Source: Edaphobacter sp.
GTDB lineage: Bacteria; Acidobacteriota; Terriglobia; Terriglobales; Acidobacteriaceae
Direction: 5' to 3'
NCBI RefSeq assembly: GCF_028283685.1
Contig: NZ_JAPWKF010000010.1
Span: forward strand, 390,424 to 454,423
DNA length: 64,000 bases
Positions 6,688 through 14,026 of the stretch are shown one piece after another. The notes beneath the pieces are model-generated. The model had not been told where the DNA came from. It worked only from the letters and a program-made list of their open reading frames with translations, and ran no database searches. The translations under genes and the position numbers were made by a program. The number at the start of each line of letters is the position of its first letter. The first letter of the stretch is position 1.

Positions 6688-8616
6688 CTAGCCGATGTCT
6701 TCGGACCAGTTCTCCAGATAGCTCTTGAAGTCGGTCATGAACTTGCCCGCGTCCGCGCCGTCGACGACGCGATGATCGAAGCCCAGCGTAAACCGCTGGA
6801 TCGTGCGGATCGCAATCGACTCGTTGCCTTCCTTGTCCGTCAGGACCAGCGGCTCTTTGTTCATGCCGCCGATGCCCAGGATGGCGACCTGCGGCTGGTT
6901 GATGATCGGCGTGCCGAACTGCTCGCCGAAGATACCCGAGTTGGTCAGCGTAAACGTGCCACCCGAGATCTCATCGGGAGCAAGCTTCTTGCCGCGGGCG
7001 CGCTCCGCAATATCCACGATGCCGCGCGCGATGCCGAGGAAGTTCTTCTCCTCGCACTGCTTGATCACCGGAACGATCAGGCCCCAGTCCAGCGCGACGG
7101 CAATACCGACGTTGATGTTCTTGTTGTACTGGATCGCGTCGCCCTTCACCGCCGAGTTGACGATGGGGTGCTTGCGCAGCGCGACGACCGCAGCACGCGT
7201 GATGAACGGCATGTAGGTCAGCTTCACGCCGTTGCGCTGCTCGTACTTGTTCTTTTCCTTCTCGCGCAGCTTCACGATGCGGGTCATATCGACCTTGAAC
7301 ACCGTATGCACATGCGGCGAGGTGCGCTTCGACTCCACCATGCGCTGCGCAATGATCGAACGCATCTTCGTCATCGGTACCAGCTCGCCCGGCAGCGGTG
7401 CTGCGGCAGCAGGTGCAGCGGCCTTCGGTGCAGCAGCAGCAGGTGCAGCCGCCGGAGCAGAAGGTGCAGCAGCAACGGGAGCAGGCTTTGCGCCGCCCGC
7501 CATGTGGCCCATGATGTCGTCCTTCGTGATGCGTCCGGCAGAACCGGTTCCCGCAACCTGCGACAGGTCGACATTGTTCTCGCTGGCAATCTTGCGGACC
7601 AGCGGCGACGTCCGTCCGCGATCGCCCGCCGAAGCCGACGCAGCAACAGCCGGGGCGGCAGCAGGTGCAGCAGCAGCAACAGGTGCAGCCTTCGCCGGTG
7701 CAGCCGCGGCAGCCTTGCCCGCGCCTCCGCCGATCACCGCAACCACCGTGTTGATGCCCACGGTCTTGCCCTCTTCCACCTTGATCTCGGTCAGCGTACC
7801 GGCAGCAGGCGAAGGAATCTCCGCATCTACCTTGTCCGTGCTGATCTCGAAGATCGGCTCATCGCGCTGAACGCTGTCGCCAACCTTCTTCAACCACTTC
7901 GTGATCGTGCCCTCGGTGATCGACTCGCCCATCTGCGGCATCAGCACCTCGGTGCCCGCACCGGCAGCCTCAGCCGGCGCAGCAGCAGCAGGCGCCGCGG
8001 AAGCAGCAGGCGCCGCCGCGGAAGCCGACCCAGCCGTACCGATCACCGCGACGATCGAGTTCACGCCAACCGTCGCACCCTCCTGCACCTTGATCTCGAG
8101 CAGCGTACCGGCAGCAGGCGAAGGAATCTCCGCATCTACCTTGTCGGTCGAAATCTCGAAGATCGGCTCATCGCGCTGAACGCTGTCGCCAACCTTCTTC
8201 AGCCACTTCGTAATCGTGCCCTCGGTGATCGACTCACCCATCTGCGGCATCAGCACCTCGGTGCTCGCGCCCGCCGAAGCCGTCGGCGCGGCAGCTGCCT
8301 CGGCAGCAGGAGCCACCGAATCCGCCGCAGGAGCGGCAGCCGTCTCCGCCTTAGCAGGAGCAGCAGCCGAAGCGCCGTTCGCACCATCAATCACGGCCAC
8401 CACGGTGTTCACGCCAACCGTCGCACCCTCCGCAATCTTGATCTCCTTCAGCACACCGGCCTCGGGCGAAGGAATCTCGGCGTCCACCTTGTCGGTCGAG
8501 ATCTCAAACAGCGGCTCATCGCGCTCCACCGATTCACCCGGCTTCTTCAGCCACTTGGTGATCGTTCCCTCGGTGATGGACTCACCCATCTGCGGCATCA
8601 GTACGTCTGTCGGCAT
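6688..8616 (-). CDS. sucB: 2-oxoacid dehydrogenase E2, three lipoyl domains (dihydrolipoamide succinyl-/acyltransferase)
   Basis: 642 aa. Three lipoyl domains come first, each with the STDKVDAEIPS site; the modified lysines are near K43, K159 and K262. They are joined by Ala/Pro linkers. Next are a peripheral-subunit-binding domain (SPLVRKIASENNVDLSQVAG, about 340-375) and a catalytic domain ending in DHRVVDGADAG with the active-site His about 615 and Asp about 619. The layout resembles the multi-lipoyl SucB type of Actinobacteria and Acidobacteria; a pyruvate or branched-chain E2 cannot be excluded, so the symbol is provisional. ATG 8616 is preceded by AGGGAG. An upstream in-frame ATG adds 20 residues lacking family similarity. 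LipB and lipoamide dehydrogenase are encoded nearby. Confidence 0.88.
   Translation of the reverse strand: MPTDVLMPQMGESITEGTITKWLKKPGESVERDEPLFEISTDKVDAEIPSPEAGVLKEIKIAEGATVGVNTVVAVIDGANGASAAAPAKAETAAAPAADSVAPAAEAAAAPTASAGASTEVLMPQMGESITEGTITKWLKKVGDSVQRDEPIFEISTDKVDAEIPSPAAGTLLEIKVQEGATVGVNSIVAVIGTAGSASAAAPAASAAPAAAAPAEAAGAGTEVLMPQMGESITEGTITKWLKKVGDSVQRDEPIFEISTDKVDAEIPSPAAGTLTEIKVEEGKTVGINTVVAVIGGGAGKAAAAAPAKAAPVAAAAPAAAPAVAASASAGDRGRTSPLVRKIASENNVDLSQVAGTGSAGRITKDDIMGHMAGGAKPAPVAAAPSAPAAAPAAAAPKAAAPAAAAPLPGELVPMTKMRSIIAQRMVESKRTSPHVHTVFKVDMTRIVKLREKEKNKYEQRNGVKLTYMPFITRAAVVALRKHPIVNSAVKGDAIQYNKNINVGIAVALDWGLIVPVIKQCEEKNFLGIARGIVDIAERARGKKLAPDEISGGTFTLTNSGIFGEQFGTPIINQPQVAILGIGGMNKEPLVLTDKEGNESIAIRTIQRFTLGFDHRVVDGADAGKFMTDFKSYLENWSEDIG
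7799..8271 (-). repeat. Near-identical tandem lipoyl-domain coding repeats in the E2 gene
   Basis: About 160 bp at 7799-7962 recur at 8108-8271 with only a handful of mismatches (period 309 bp, 103 codons). They encode the core of lipoyl domains 3 and 2. Lipoyl domain 1 is clearly more diverged at the DNA level. Confidence 0.75.
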
Positions 8617-8666
8617 GCGTATCTCCCTGAAACGATTACGGGCGGGGCTTAAGCAACACTCCGTCC

Positions 8667-8702
8667 TGCCCGGCAAAAGCCGGGCATACGAATCGGATTA
8701 TA
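8667..8702 (-). promoter_or_regulatory. E2 promoter -10 element and 5' leader hairpin
   Basis: On the minus strand a perfect TATAAT lies at 8702-8697. About 10 nt further on is a perfect 8-bp hairpin, TGCCCGGC-AAAA-GCCGGGCA (8667-8686). If transcription starts 6-7 nt after the -10, this stem-loop would begin within a few nt of the mRNA 5' end, as in transcripts with 5'-stabilising hairpins. No good -35 is visible. It could instead be a terminator-like stem with no T tract. Confidence 0.45.
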
Positions 8703-8970
8703 CGAGGATTTCAACAGCCCTGGCGCGTATCCGGTGCGGTTAGCGACCGCAATGTCCTTTTAGCGCGCAGATCGCACCGTCGTTGATGACAAGGCGGTTA
8801 ACGCCGCACCACCCGCGGTGCAAATGCCGGTCTCCATCCCACAACCATCGCCGCCGTCCCCCTGTGACTCCCAACCGGGACAAGCGAGATAACGCGGATA
8901 ACATCAAGACCAACGGCGGCAGAAACGCGCGTCATGCAGGATGGCACCCGGACCAATCGCATCGGCCCGC

Positions 8971-8976
8971 TATAGT
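8971..8976 (+). promoter_or_regulatory. Candidate -10 element of mtgA (leaderless layout)
   Basis: TATAGT followed by 7 nt and then the GTG start at 8984. No Shine-Dalgarno sequence precedes the GTG. Transcription would begin at or next to the start codon. Confidence 0.45.
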
Positions 8977-8983
8977 TTGGACT

Positions 8984-9712
8984 GTGACGACAGCGCTCTC
9001 CGCATACCCGGCCATCTGGCTCCCCATCTGGCGCCAGAAGAGTAAGAAAGAGAAGGCGCTGACCTTGGCGCTCGCGTTCGGCTTCGCACTCGCCGCCATG
9101 TGGCTGCTTGCCGCGCTCACCCTCGTCGGCCTGCGCTGGATCGACCCTCCCTCCACCGCCGTCCACGTCCAGCGACGCGTGCAGTCCTGGTTCAGCCCCA
9201 GGCCATACGATCTGCGCTACCGCTTCGTCCCGCTCACGCAGATCTCGCCCGACCTCCAGCACGCCGTCGTCGCCGCCGAAGACGGACGCTTCTACCAGCA
9301 CCACGGCTTCGACTGGCAACAGATCAGGATCGCCGCCGAAGAAGACCGCGAAGGCGAGCGCATCCGCGGCGCCTCCACCCTGACGCAGCAGCTGGTCAAG
9401 AACCTCTTCTTCGGCACCGGCCGCTCCGTGTTGCGCAAGGCAGCCGAAGCCTCGCTCGTCCCCGTCGCCGAACTGGTGCTCGGTAAGCGCCGCATCCTCG
9501 AGCTCTACCTCAACGTCGTCGAGTGGGGCCCCGGCGTCTACGGAGCCGAAGCCGCCTGCCAGTACTACGACCGCGTCCCCGCCCGCCGCATCAGCCGCCC
9601 GCAGGCCGCCCGCCTCGCCGCCATCCTGCCCGCACCACTGCGCCGCCGCCCCGAACGCATGAACAGCTACAGCAACATCATCCTCAGACGCATGGCCCAG
9701 ATGGGTTGGTGA
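8984..9712 (+). CDS. mtgA: Monofunctional biosynthetic peptidoglycan transglycosylase
   Basis: 242 aa from GTG 8984, normal for the family. GT51 enzymes polymerise lipid II into glycan strands at the inner membrane. One N-terminal membrane anchor is present (about 26-46), then the GT51 motifs: AVVAAEDGRFYQHHGFDW (catalytic Glu in EDGRF, about 102), RGASTLTQQLVKNLF (second motif), RKAAEASLVP, GKRRILELYLNVVEWG and AARLAAILPAP. No transpeptidase domain follows. The open frame extends upstream to 8783, but the extra residues are Arg/Pro-rich and unlike the family, so the GTG is chosen. Followed 45 bp later by the exported EEP gene. Confidence 0.9.
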   Translation: MTTALSAYPAIWLPIWRQKSKKEKALTLALAFGFALAAMWLLAALTLVGLRWIDPPSTAVHVQRRVQSWFSPRPYDLRYRFVPLTQISPDLQHAVVAAEDGRFYQHHGFDWQQIRIAAEEDREGERIRGASTLTQQLVKNLFFGTGRSVLRKAAEASLVPVAELVLGKRRILELYLNVVEWGPGVYGAEAACQYYDRVPARRISRPQAARLAAILPAPLRRRPERMNSYSNIILRRMAQMGW

Positions 9713-9757
9713 CAGGCTCCAGCCACCGGCCATCGTGTACCATCACTCACGGAAGCA

Positions 9758-11332
9758 ATGCATCACCTGACACGCACCGCGCCCCTTATCCTGCTCGCAC
9801 TCGCTGCCGCCCTCCACGCGCAGACCGCAACATACAAGCCCGGCGCCTTTCCCACCTTCACCTTCTCCGAGCTCGTCACCCTCTCCAGCTCCGCACCACT
9901 GCCTGAAGACCTCGACGCCAGGCTCGGCAACGTCCTCCACTCCGTCGTGCTCGACAACTCCGCCTCCCGCACCGCAACGCCTCTCCAGCTCCCCACGCTC
10001 GGGCCTGCCATCCGCGCCGCCGAGTGGAACATCGAGCGCGGCGAAAACTTCGACTGGGTCGTTCTCGCCCTCAAGGGAGACAAGACCTTTCGCTCCCGCC
10101 TCGCCAAAGACAATCCCGCCCTCAGCGCCGACGACCTCGACAAGGCCACCCAGGAGGAGGCCCAGCTTAGCCAGGCCTCCATCCTCATCCTCAACGAGGT
10201 CGACCTCGGCATGCTCCGCAGCGGTTATCGCGACGTCGCCCGCGAGCTTGCGTCCCAGCTTCAGATGAACTTCGTCTACGCCCCCGAGTTCGTCGAGGTC
10301 GATCCCCTCAAGCTCGGCACCGAGCAGCTCACCTCCTCCGACACCGGCGGCGACGAGCAGCTTCGCACCGACCTCGAAACCCAGCTCAAGGCAGACCCCG
10401 CCCGCTACAAGGGCCTCCACGGCTCCGCCATCCTCAGCCGCTATCCCATCTCGAACGTCCACGTCGTTCGCCTGCCCGTCTGCTACGACTGGTTCGGCAA
10501 AGAGATCGACAGCGTCTCCAAAATCGAGCAGGGCAAGCGCTTCGCCTCCGACAAAATCTTCCTCGAAAAGATCGAGCGCGAGATCCGTCGCGGCGGCCGC
10601 ATCGCCATCATCGCCGACCTCTCCATCCCCGATGTCCCCGGCGGCAAGGTCACCATCGTCAACGCGCATCTTGAAAACAAGTGCCCGCCCGCCTGCCGCC
10701 TGCGCCAGATGCGCTCCATCTTCGACGCCATCAAGCAGACCCCATACCCCGTCATCTTCTCCGGCGACCTCAACACTACGGGATCCGACGCCGCCAAGCT
10801 CTCCCTCGGCTACATCCTCAAATCCAAGGCCACCGACTATCGCTTCTGGGCCGGACAGGCCGTCCGCATGGGAACTCCCCTCCCGTCGCTCTTCGCCCTC
10901 AACTACTTCAAGAACTTCAGCGACCCCACCGCCTTCGACATCAAGATTCTCGCCAACAACAAGGAAGCCGCCCTCTTCTCCACCACCCAGAAGTTCCGCT
11001 TCACCGACCATGGCAGGTTCGACTTCCGCGGCGACCGCAAATTCACCGTCAACGACACCTCCAGGCGCCTCGCCAACAGCAACCAGCGCGCCCGCAAAGG
11101 CTTCGTCTACACCTTCGCCCTGCCCCGCGACTTCAAGGGGTTTTATGGACGCTTCAAGCTCGATTGGTTCTTCGTCAAACCCCTCTACAGAGGCCGCACC
11201 GACACCGGCACCCTCGCGCCCGTCTTTCCCCGCACCATGGTCACGCTCAACAACGCACCTGCCCAGCAGATCTCCGACCACTCCCCCATCACCGTCGACC
11301 TGCCGCTGCACTCGCCGCGCGCCCGCAAGTAG
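9758..11332 (+). CDS. Secreted endonuclease/exonuclease/phosphatase (EEP) family protein
   Basis: 524 aa with a Sec signal peptide (MHHLTRTAPLILLALAAALHA, cleavage before QTATY), so periplasmic or extracellular. EEP-fold motifs include AAEWNIERGENFD (Asn, start of fold), ILILNEVDLG (metal-binding Glu), HGSAILSRYPI, TIVNAHLENK, VIFSGDLNTTG (the D-x-N motif) and DHSPITVDL at the C-terminus (the catalytic Asp-His pair). The set of active-site residues therefore looks complete. Members cleave DNA, phosphoinositides or sphingomyelin, and a specific substrate cannot be assigned. It is longer than the minimal domain because of insertions around 190-215 and 280-420. Same strand as mtgA, 45 bp apart. 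Confidence 0.8.
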   Translation: MHHLTRTAPLILLALAAALHAQTATYKPGAFPTFTFSELVTLSSSAPLPEDLDARLGNVLHSVVLDNSASRTATPLQLPTLGPAIRAAEWNIERGENFDWVVLALKGDKTFRSRLAKDNPALSADDLDKATQEEAQLSQASILILNEVDLGMLRSGYRDVARELASQLQMNFVYAPEFVEVDPLKLGTEQLTSSDTGGDEQLRTDLETQLKADPARYKGLHGSAILSRYPISNVHVVRLPVCYDWFGKEIDSVSKIEQGKRFASDKIFLEKIEREIRRGGRIAIIADLSIPDVPGGKVTIVNAHLENKCPPACRLRQMRSIFDAIKQTPYPVIFSGDLNTTGSDAAKLSLGYILKSKATDYRFWAGQAVRMGTPLPSLFALNYFKNFSDPTAFDIKILANNKEAALFSTTQKFRFTDHGRFDFRGDRKFTVNDTSRRLANSNQRARKGFVYTFALPRDFKGFYGRFKLDWFFVKPLYRGRTDTGTLAPVFPRTMVTLNNAPAQQISDHSPITVDLPLHSPRARK

Positions 11333-11368
11333 CCACTCACCGGCGCGCAGCAAACGCACAGGGCCTCG

Positions 11369-11914
11369 TTACACCGCCACAGCCTCGCGCGGCCGCGCCA
11401 ACGCCTCGGCCTGCACAAACAGTGGCGGCTCATCCGCGCTCGGCCCCCAGCTTGCAGGCACAGGAAGATTCATCAGCCGCAGGTACACGCTGAACTGACC
11501 GCGATGCTGATAGCAGTGGCTCAGCATCACGTCGCGCAGAAACTGCTGTCTCGGCTGACGCAGAACCTCCTTCTCGCCCGCCAGCAGACGCCACGGAGCA
11601 TTCATCGCTGCATCGCTGAACCGCGGCAGCAGCTCCTTCACGGTCGCCACGCTCGCCTCCAGCGCCCGCATCACCTCGTCACAACTCGTCGGCTGCGCAA
11701 ACTCTCCGAAGTCCGGCACCTGCTGCTCATCCTTCTCGATGGCATGCACCACCCGCCCCGGCACCGTCGCCAGATGCAGCGCCAGCTGTCCCGCCGTCAT
11801 CGACCGCTCATGCGGCCTCCACGTCAGCCGCTCCTCCGGCAAACGCTCCAGAAATCGCCGCGTCACCGCTGCCTGTGCTTCAAACTCATACAACAACGAA
11901 GTTGCTATCGACAT
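11369..11914 (-). CDS. DinB-family four-helix-bundle protein
   Basis: 181 aa. The DinB/YfiT metalloenzyme fold is suggested by three histidines in the usual places: LALHLATVPG in helix 2 (about H47), and CYQHRGQFSVYLR (about H133 and H137) in helix 4. Relatives include damage-inducible DinB and thiol-S-transferases (bacillithiol, mycothiol), but most members have no known substrate. The start ATG at 11914 has AAGGAG about 8 nt upstream. Convergent with the preceding EEP gene; a gap of about 175 bp separates it from the next minus-strand gene. Confidence 0.8.
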   Translation of the reverse strand: MSIATSLLYEFEAQAAVTRRFLERLPEERLTWRPHERSMTAGQLALHLATVPGRVVHAIEKDEQQVPDFGEFAQPTSCDEVMRALEASVATVKELLPRFSDAAMNAPWRLLAGEKEVLRQPRQQFLRDVMLSHCYQHRGQFSVYLRLMNLPVPASWGPSADEPPLFVQAEALARPREAVAV

Positions 11915-12089
11915 ACACCATCTCCTTCACGTAACGATGTCTTACGTTCCATTGCCATACCGCGTTTGTTTTCCATTCCCGAGCAATTGCATTTGTCATT
12001 TCGCAGCAAACGGATCAGCTTGCTGACTGGTGCAGGAAGCGGGGGAATCTGCTGTTGCAAACTGAATCGCTGCCGCCACACCCAAACGT

Positions 12090-12542
12090 CTACTTCGCCG
12101 CCTCCGCCTTCCGCTTCACCTTGTCGTGGATGTAGCTCCAGCCGGTATGCACGCCCTTCTTGTGCTCCGCCTCAAACAGCCCGATGCCCGAGTGGCGGAA
12201 CTTGATCATCGTCCCTCCCTCCACTTCGCTCAGCCGGTACTGCACATTGTTCGCCGCCGCATACGACATAAACAGCGGCCCCGCCATCTCCAGCAGCACT
12301 GGACGGTTGATCGCCTGCACGTTGCCCCACCAGTGGCCGTTCTCCTCGCCCAGGTCGCGATACCACCGGCCGCCCGGCCACGGCTCCAGTACCAACGGCA
12401 TCGGTGTGCCGTCCGGCTTCACATTTGCCTCGCCCAACTGTTCCAGCAGCGCCTCGAACGTCGTCTCCAGCGGCGCCTCCACGTAGATCTCCTGCGTCAG
12501 CGTCAACGTCAGGTCTTCGATACCGTTTGCCATTGCCAGCAT
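12090..12542 (-). CDS. SRPBCC (AHSA1/START-like) domain protein
   Basis: 150 aa, one helix-grip domain: IYVEAPLETTFEALLEQLG at the start, EPWPGGRWYRD in the middle, GTMIKFRHSGIG and GWSYIHDKV at the end. These proteins bind hydrophobic ligands, and the pairing with an ArsR-type regulator is very common; the ligand is unknown. The start at 12542 is favoured by an excellent GAGGAGG 6 nt upstream rather than the ATG three codons later. It follows the ArsR gene by 38 bp, so the two form an operon with the regulator first. Confidence 0.85.
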   Translation of the reverse strand: MLAMANGIEDLTLTLTQEIYVEAPLETTFEALLEQLGEANVKPDGTPMPLVLEPWPGGRWYRDLGEENGHWWGNVQAINRPVLLEMAGPLFMSYAAANNVQYRLSEVEGGTMIKFRHSGIGLFEAEHKKGVHTGWSYIHDKVKRKAEAAK

Positions 12543-12580
12543 GTGTTCCTCCTCATCCCTATCTATTCGTTGTCAGTCCA

Positions 12581-12934
12581 CTACTTCTTCTTCGCATCCC
12601 GCTCCGCTGCACGCGCCATTCCCTCCGCGCGCTCCTTCACACGCAGCAGCTGATGGCTCCAGTAGCGTTCAAACGTCGAGGCCCAGTCGTGCAGCGGCCG
12701 AATCCCCTCCGCACGCGTCCGGTAATACTTGTGCCGGCCATCCCGCCGCACCCTCACCAGCCCCACATCCCGCAGCACTCGCAGATGCTTCGAGACCGAA
12801 GGCTGATCCAGCTGCAGCTCATCGACCACATCCGTCACCGGACGCTCCCGGTCCAGCAGAAACAAAAGAATCTCCCGCCGCCGCGGCTCCGCCACAGCGT
12901 TGAAGACATCAGAGGTTGTTGCAGCCCTTGCCAT
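12581..12934 (-). CDS. ArsR-family winged-helix transcriptional regulator
   Basis: 117 aa. Typical ArsR fold: VFNAVAEPRRREILLFLLDR (helices 1-2), VTDVVDELQLDQPSVSKHLRVLRDVGLV (recognition helix) and RRDGRHKYYRTR (beta wing). No metal-binding cysteine motif is present, so this belongs to the group that partners with SRPBCC proteins rather than the metal sensors. The Lys-rich C-terminus is unstructured. The gene starts only 8 nt after a palindrome that overlaps its promoter (12942-12973), which suggests autorepression of the two-gene operon. Confidence 0.9.
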   Translation of the reverse strand: MARAATTSDVFNAVAEPRRREILLFLLDRERPVTDVVDELQLDQPSVSKHLRVLRDVGLVRVRRDGRHKYYRTRAEGIRPLHDWASTFERYWSHQLLRVKERAEGMARAAERDAKKK

Positions 12935-12941
12935 ACCGAAG

Positions 12942-12973
12942 ATTTATATATGCCGATAAAGGAATATGTAAAT
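12942..12973 (-). promoter_or_regulatory. Palindromic operator overlapping the arsR promoter
   Basis: Imperfect inverted repeat with 13-bp arms, 11 of 13 matching, and a 6-bp spacer: ATTTATATATGCC ... GGAATATGTAAAT. On the minus strand it contains TTTACA and, 18 nt on, TATAAA, a plausible -35/-10 pair. The -10 ends 8 nt before the ATG, so the mRNA would be nearly leaderless and repressor binding would block RNA polymerase. Confidence 0.6.
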
Positions 12974-13081
12974 GCCGTTCGTCACAAACTCCTTCAAACG
13001 CAAATCACCAGTCAATAAGGCAGCCGCAAAGCGGGCGCAGATTCACCGATCGATTCTTATTCACTGATCGCCGAAAGAACT

Positions 13082-13170
13082 GTCCTTCGACCGAAACGCC
13101 GCAGCCACACAGTGGGGAAACCTGCTTTCCGACCACAGGTGCATCTCAGCCCCATCGCAAAGCACCAACC
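13082..13170 (+). repeat. Dispersed repeat, copy 2 (intergenic, downstream of lipB)
   Basis: Related to 3085-3179 and 62989-63070. It shares an identical 18-bp block (13120-13137) with copy 1 and a similar A/C-rich tail. It lies between the arsR promoter region and the lipB stop codon. Confidence 0.65.
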
Positions 13171-13216
13171 GTGCCACCTGAAGAAACGGCTGAAGCGACT
13201 CACACGCCAGCCGCGA

Positions 13217-13981
13217 TCAAGCCTGCGCTGCAGAAGCCAACAGCTCATCCACCGAATCGCACGCCAACATCTGCCGCTCGAAGATCCTTCCGAAGTTTCG
13301 CGCCGTCGCATTGATCGCATTGCGCATCGTCGGCTGCCGAGCCGCATCATCTGTCGCCTGCGCCTCCAGCTCCAGCGAGGTCACCGCACGGTCCGTGATT
13401 CCGCACGGCACAATCAGATCGAAGTCGCGCAGGTCCGTCGTCACATTCAGCGCGAAGCCATGCGACGTCACCCCCTGTGAGACATGAATCCCCATCGCGC
13501 AAAGCTTCTTCTCGTTCGCAGGATTTGGCGTCGACCCGCTGGCAATGGTCCAGACCCCCGTGCGCCCCGCAATCCGCTGCCCCGGCACGCCGAAGTCGTA
13601 ACACACCCGGATCATCACCTCTTCCAGCATGCGCATGAAGTCCACCGGCCCCAGGTGCGGCCCCTTCTTGCCCGGCAGATCGCCGCGCAGATCCACGATG
13701 GGATATCCCACCAGCTGCCCCGGCCCGTGATACGTCACATCCCCGCCACGATTGATCTCATGCAGCTCCACGCCACGCGCCGCCAGCAGCTCCTCGCTCA
13801 CCAGCAGATTCTCCCGATGCGAGTTCCGCCCCAGCGTCAGCACCGGAGGATGCTCCAGCAACAACAACGTGTCGCCGATCAGCCCGGCCTTCCGCGCCTC
13901 CACCACGCGGCGCTGCGCCTCCAGCCCCTCGGCATACGAAACACGCCCCAGCTCCAGAAGATGGATGTACCCTTCGCTCAC
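13217..13981 (-). CDS. lipB: Lipoyl(octanoyl) transferase
   Basis: 254 aa. LipB moves octanoate from acyl-carrier protein to lipoyl domains, the first step of lipoate assembly. The signature RGGDVTYHGPGQ is at 78-89; K159 (EKKLCAMG) and C193 (FDLIVPCGITD) correspond to the catalytic Lys-Cys pair; HVSQGVTSHGFALNV is the conserved block between them. Length is a little above the usual 210-240 because of a C-terminal extension. The start is a GTG at 13981 with no Shine-Dalgarno; a GATAAT hexamer ends 6 nt upstream, suggesting a leaderless message. The likely client E2 is encoded at 6688-8616. Confidence 0.93.
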   Translation of the reverse strand: MSEGYIHLLELGRVSYAEGLEAQRRVVEARKAGLIGDTLLLLEHPPVLTLGRNSHRENLLVSEELLAARGVELHEINRGGDVTYHGPGQLVGYPIVDLRGDLPGKKGPHLGPVDFMRMLEEVMIRVCYDFGVPGQRIAGRTGVWTIASGSTPNPANEKKLCAMGIHVSQGVTSHGFALNVTTDLRDFDLIVPCGITDRAVTSLELEAQATDDAARQPTMRNAINATARNFGRIFERQMLACDSVDELLASAAQA

Positions 13982-13987
13982 GCTTCT

Positions 13988-13993
13988 ATTATC
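13988..13993 (-). promoter_or_regulatory. Candidate -10 element of lipB (leaderless layout)
   Basis: On the minus strand GATAAT, then 6 nt, then the GTG start. No Shine-Dalgarno sequence lies between. Confidence 0.4.
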
Positions 13994-14026
13994 CGCCTAA
14001 GGCAAAGTTGATGACGAAACAACGCG

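Noticed and set aside
6637..8652. Plus-strand frame of 671 codons opposite the E2 gene
   Set aside because: Antisense shadow of the three-lipoyl-domain E2. Low-complexity Arg/Ser runs mirror the Ala/Pro linkers of the real protein.
8783..8983. N-terminal extension of mtgA
   Set aside because: Arg/Pro/His-rich residues unlike any GT51 N-terminus. A GTG with a nearby -10 element gives the normal family length.
9743..11359. Minus-strand frame of 538 codons opposite the EEP gene
   Set aside because: Glu/Gly/Val-rich shadow. The plus strand has a signal peptide and a full set of EEP motifs.
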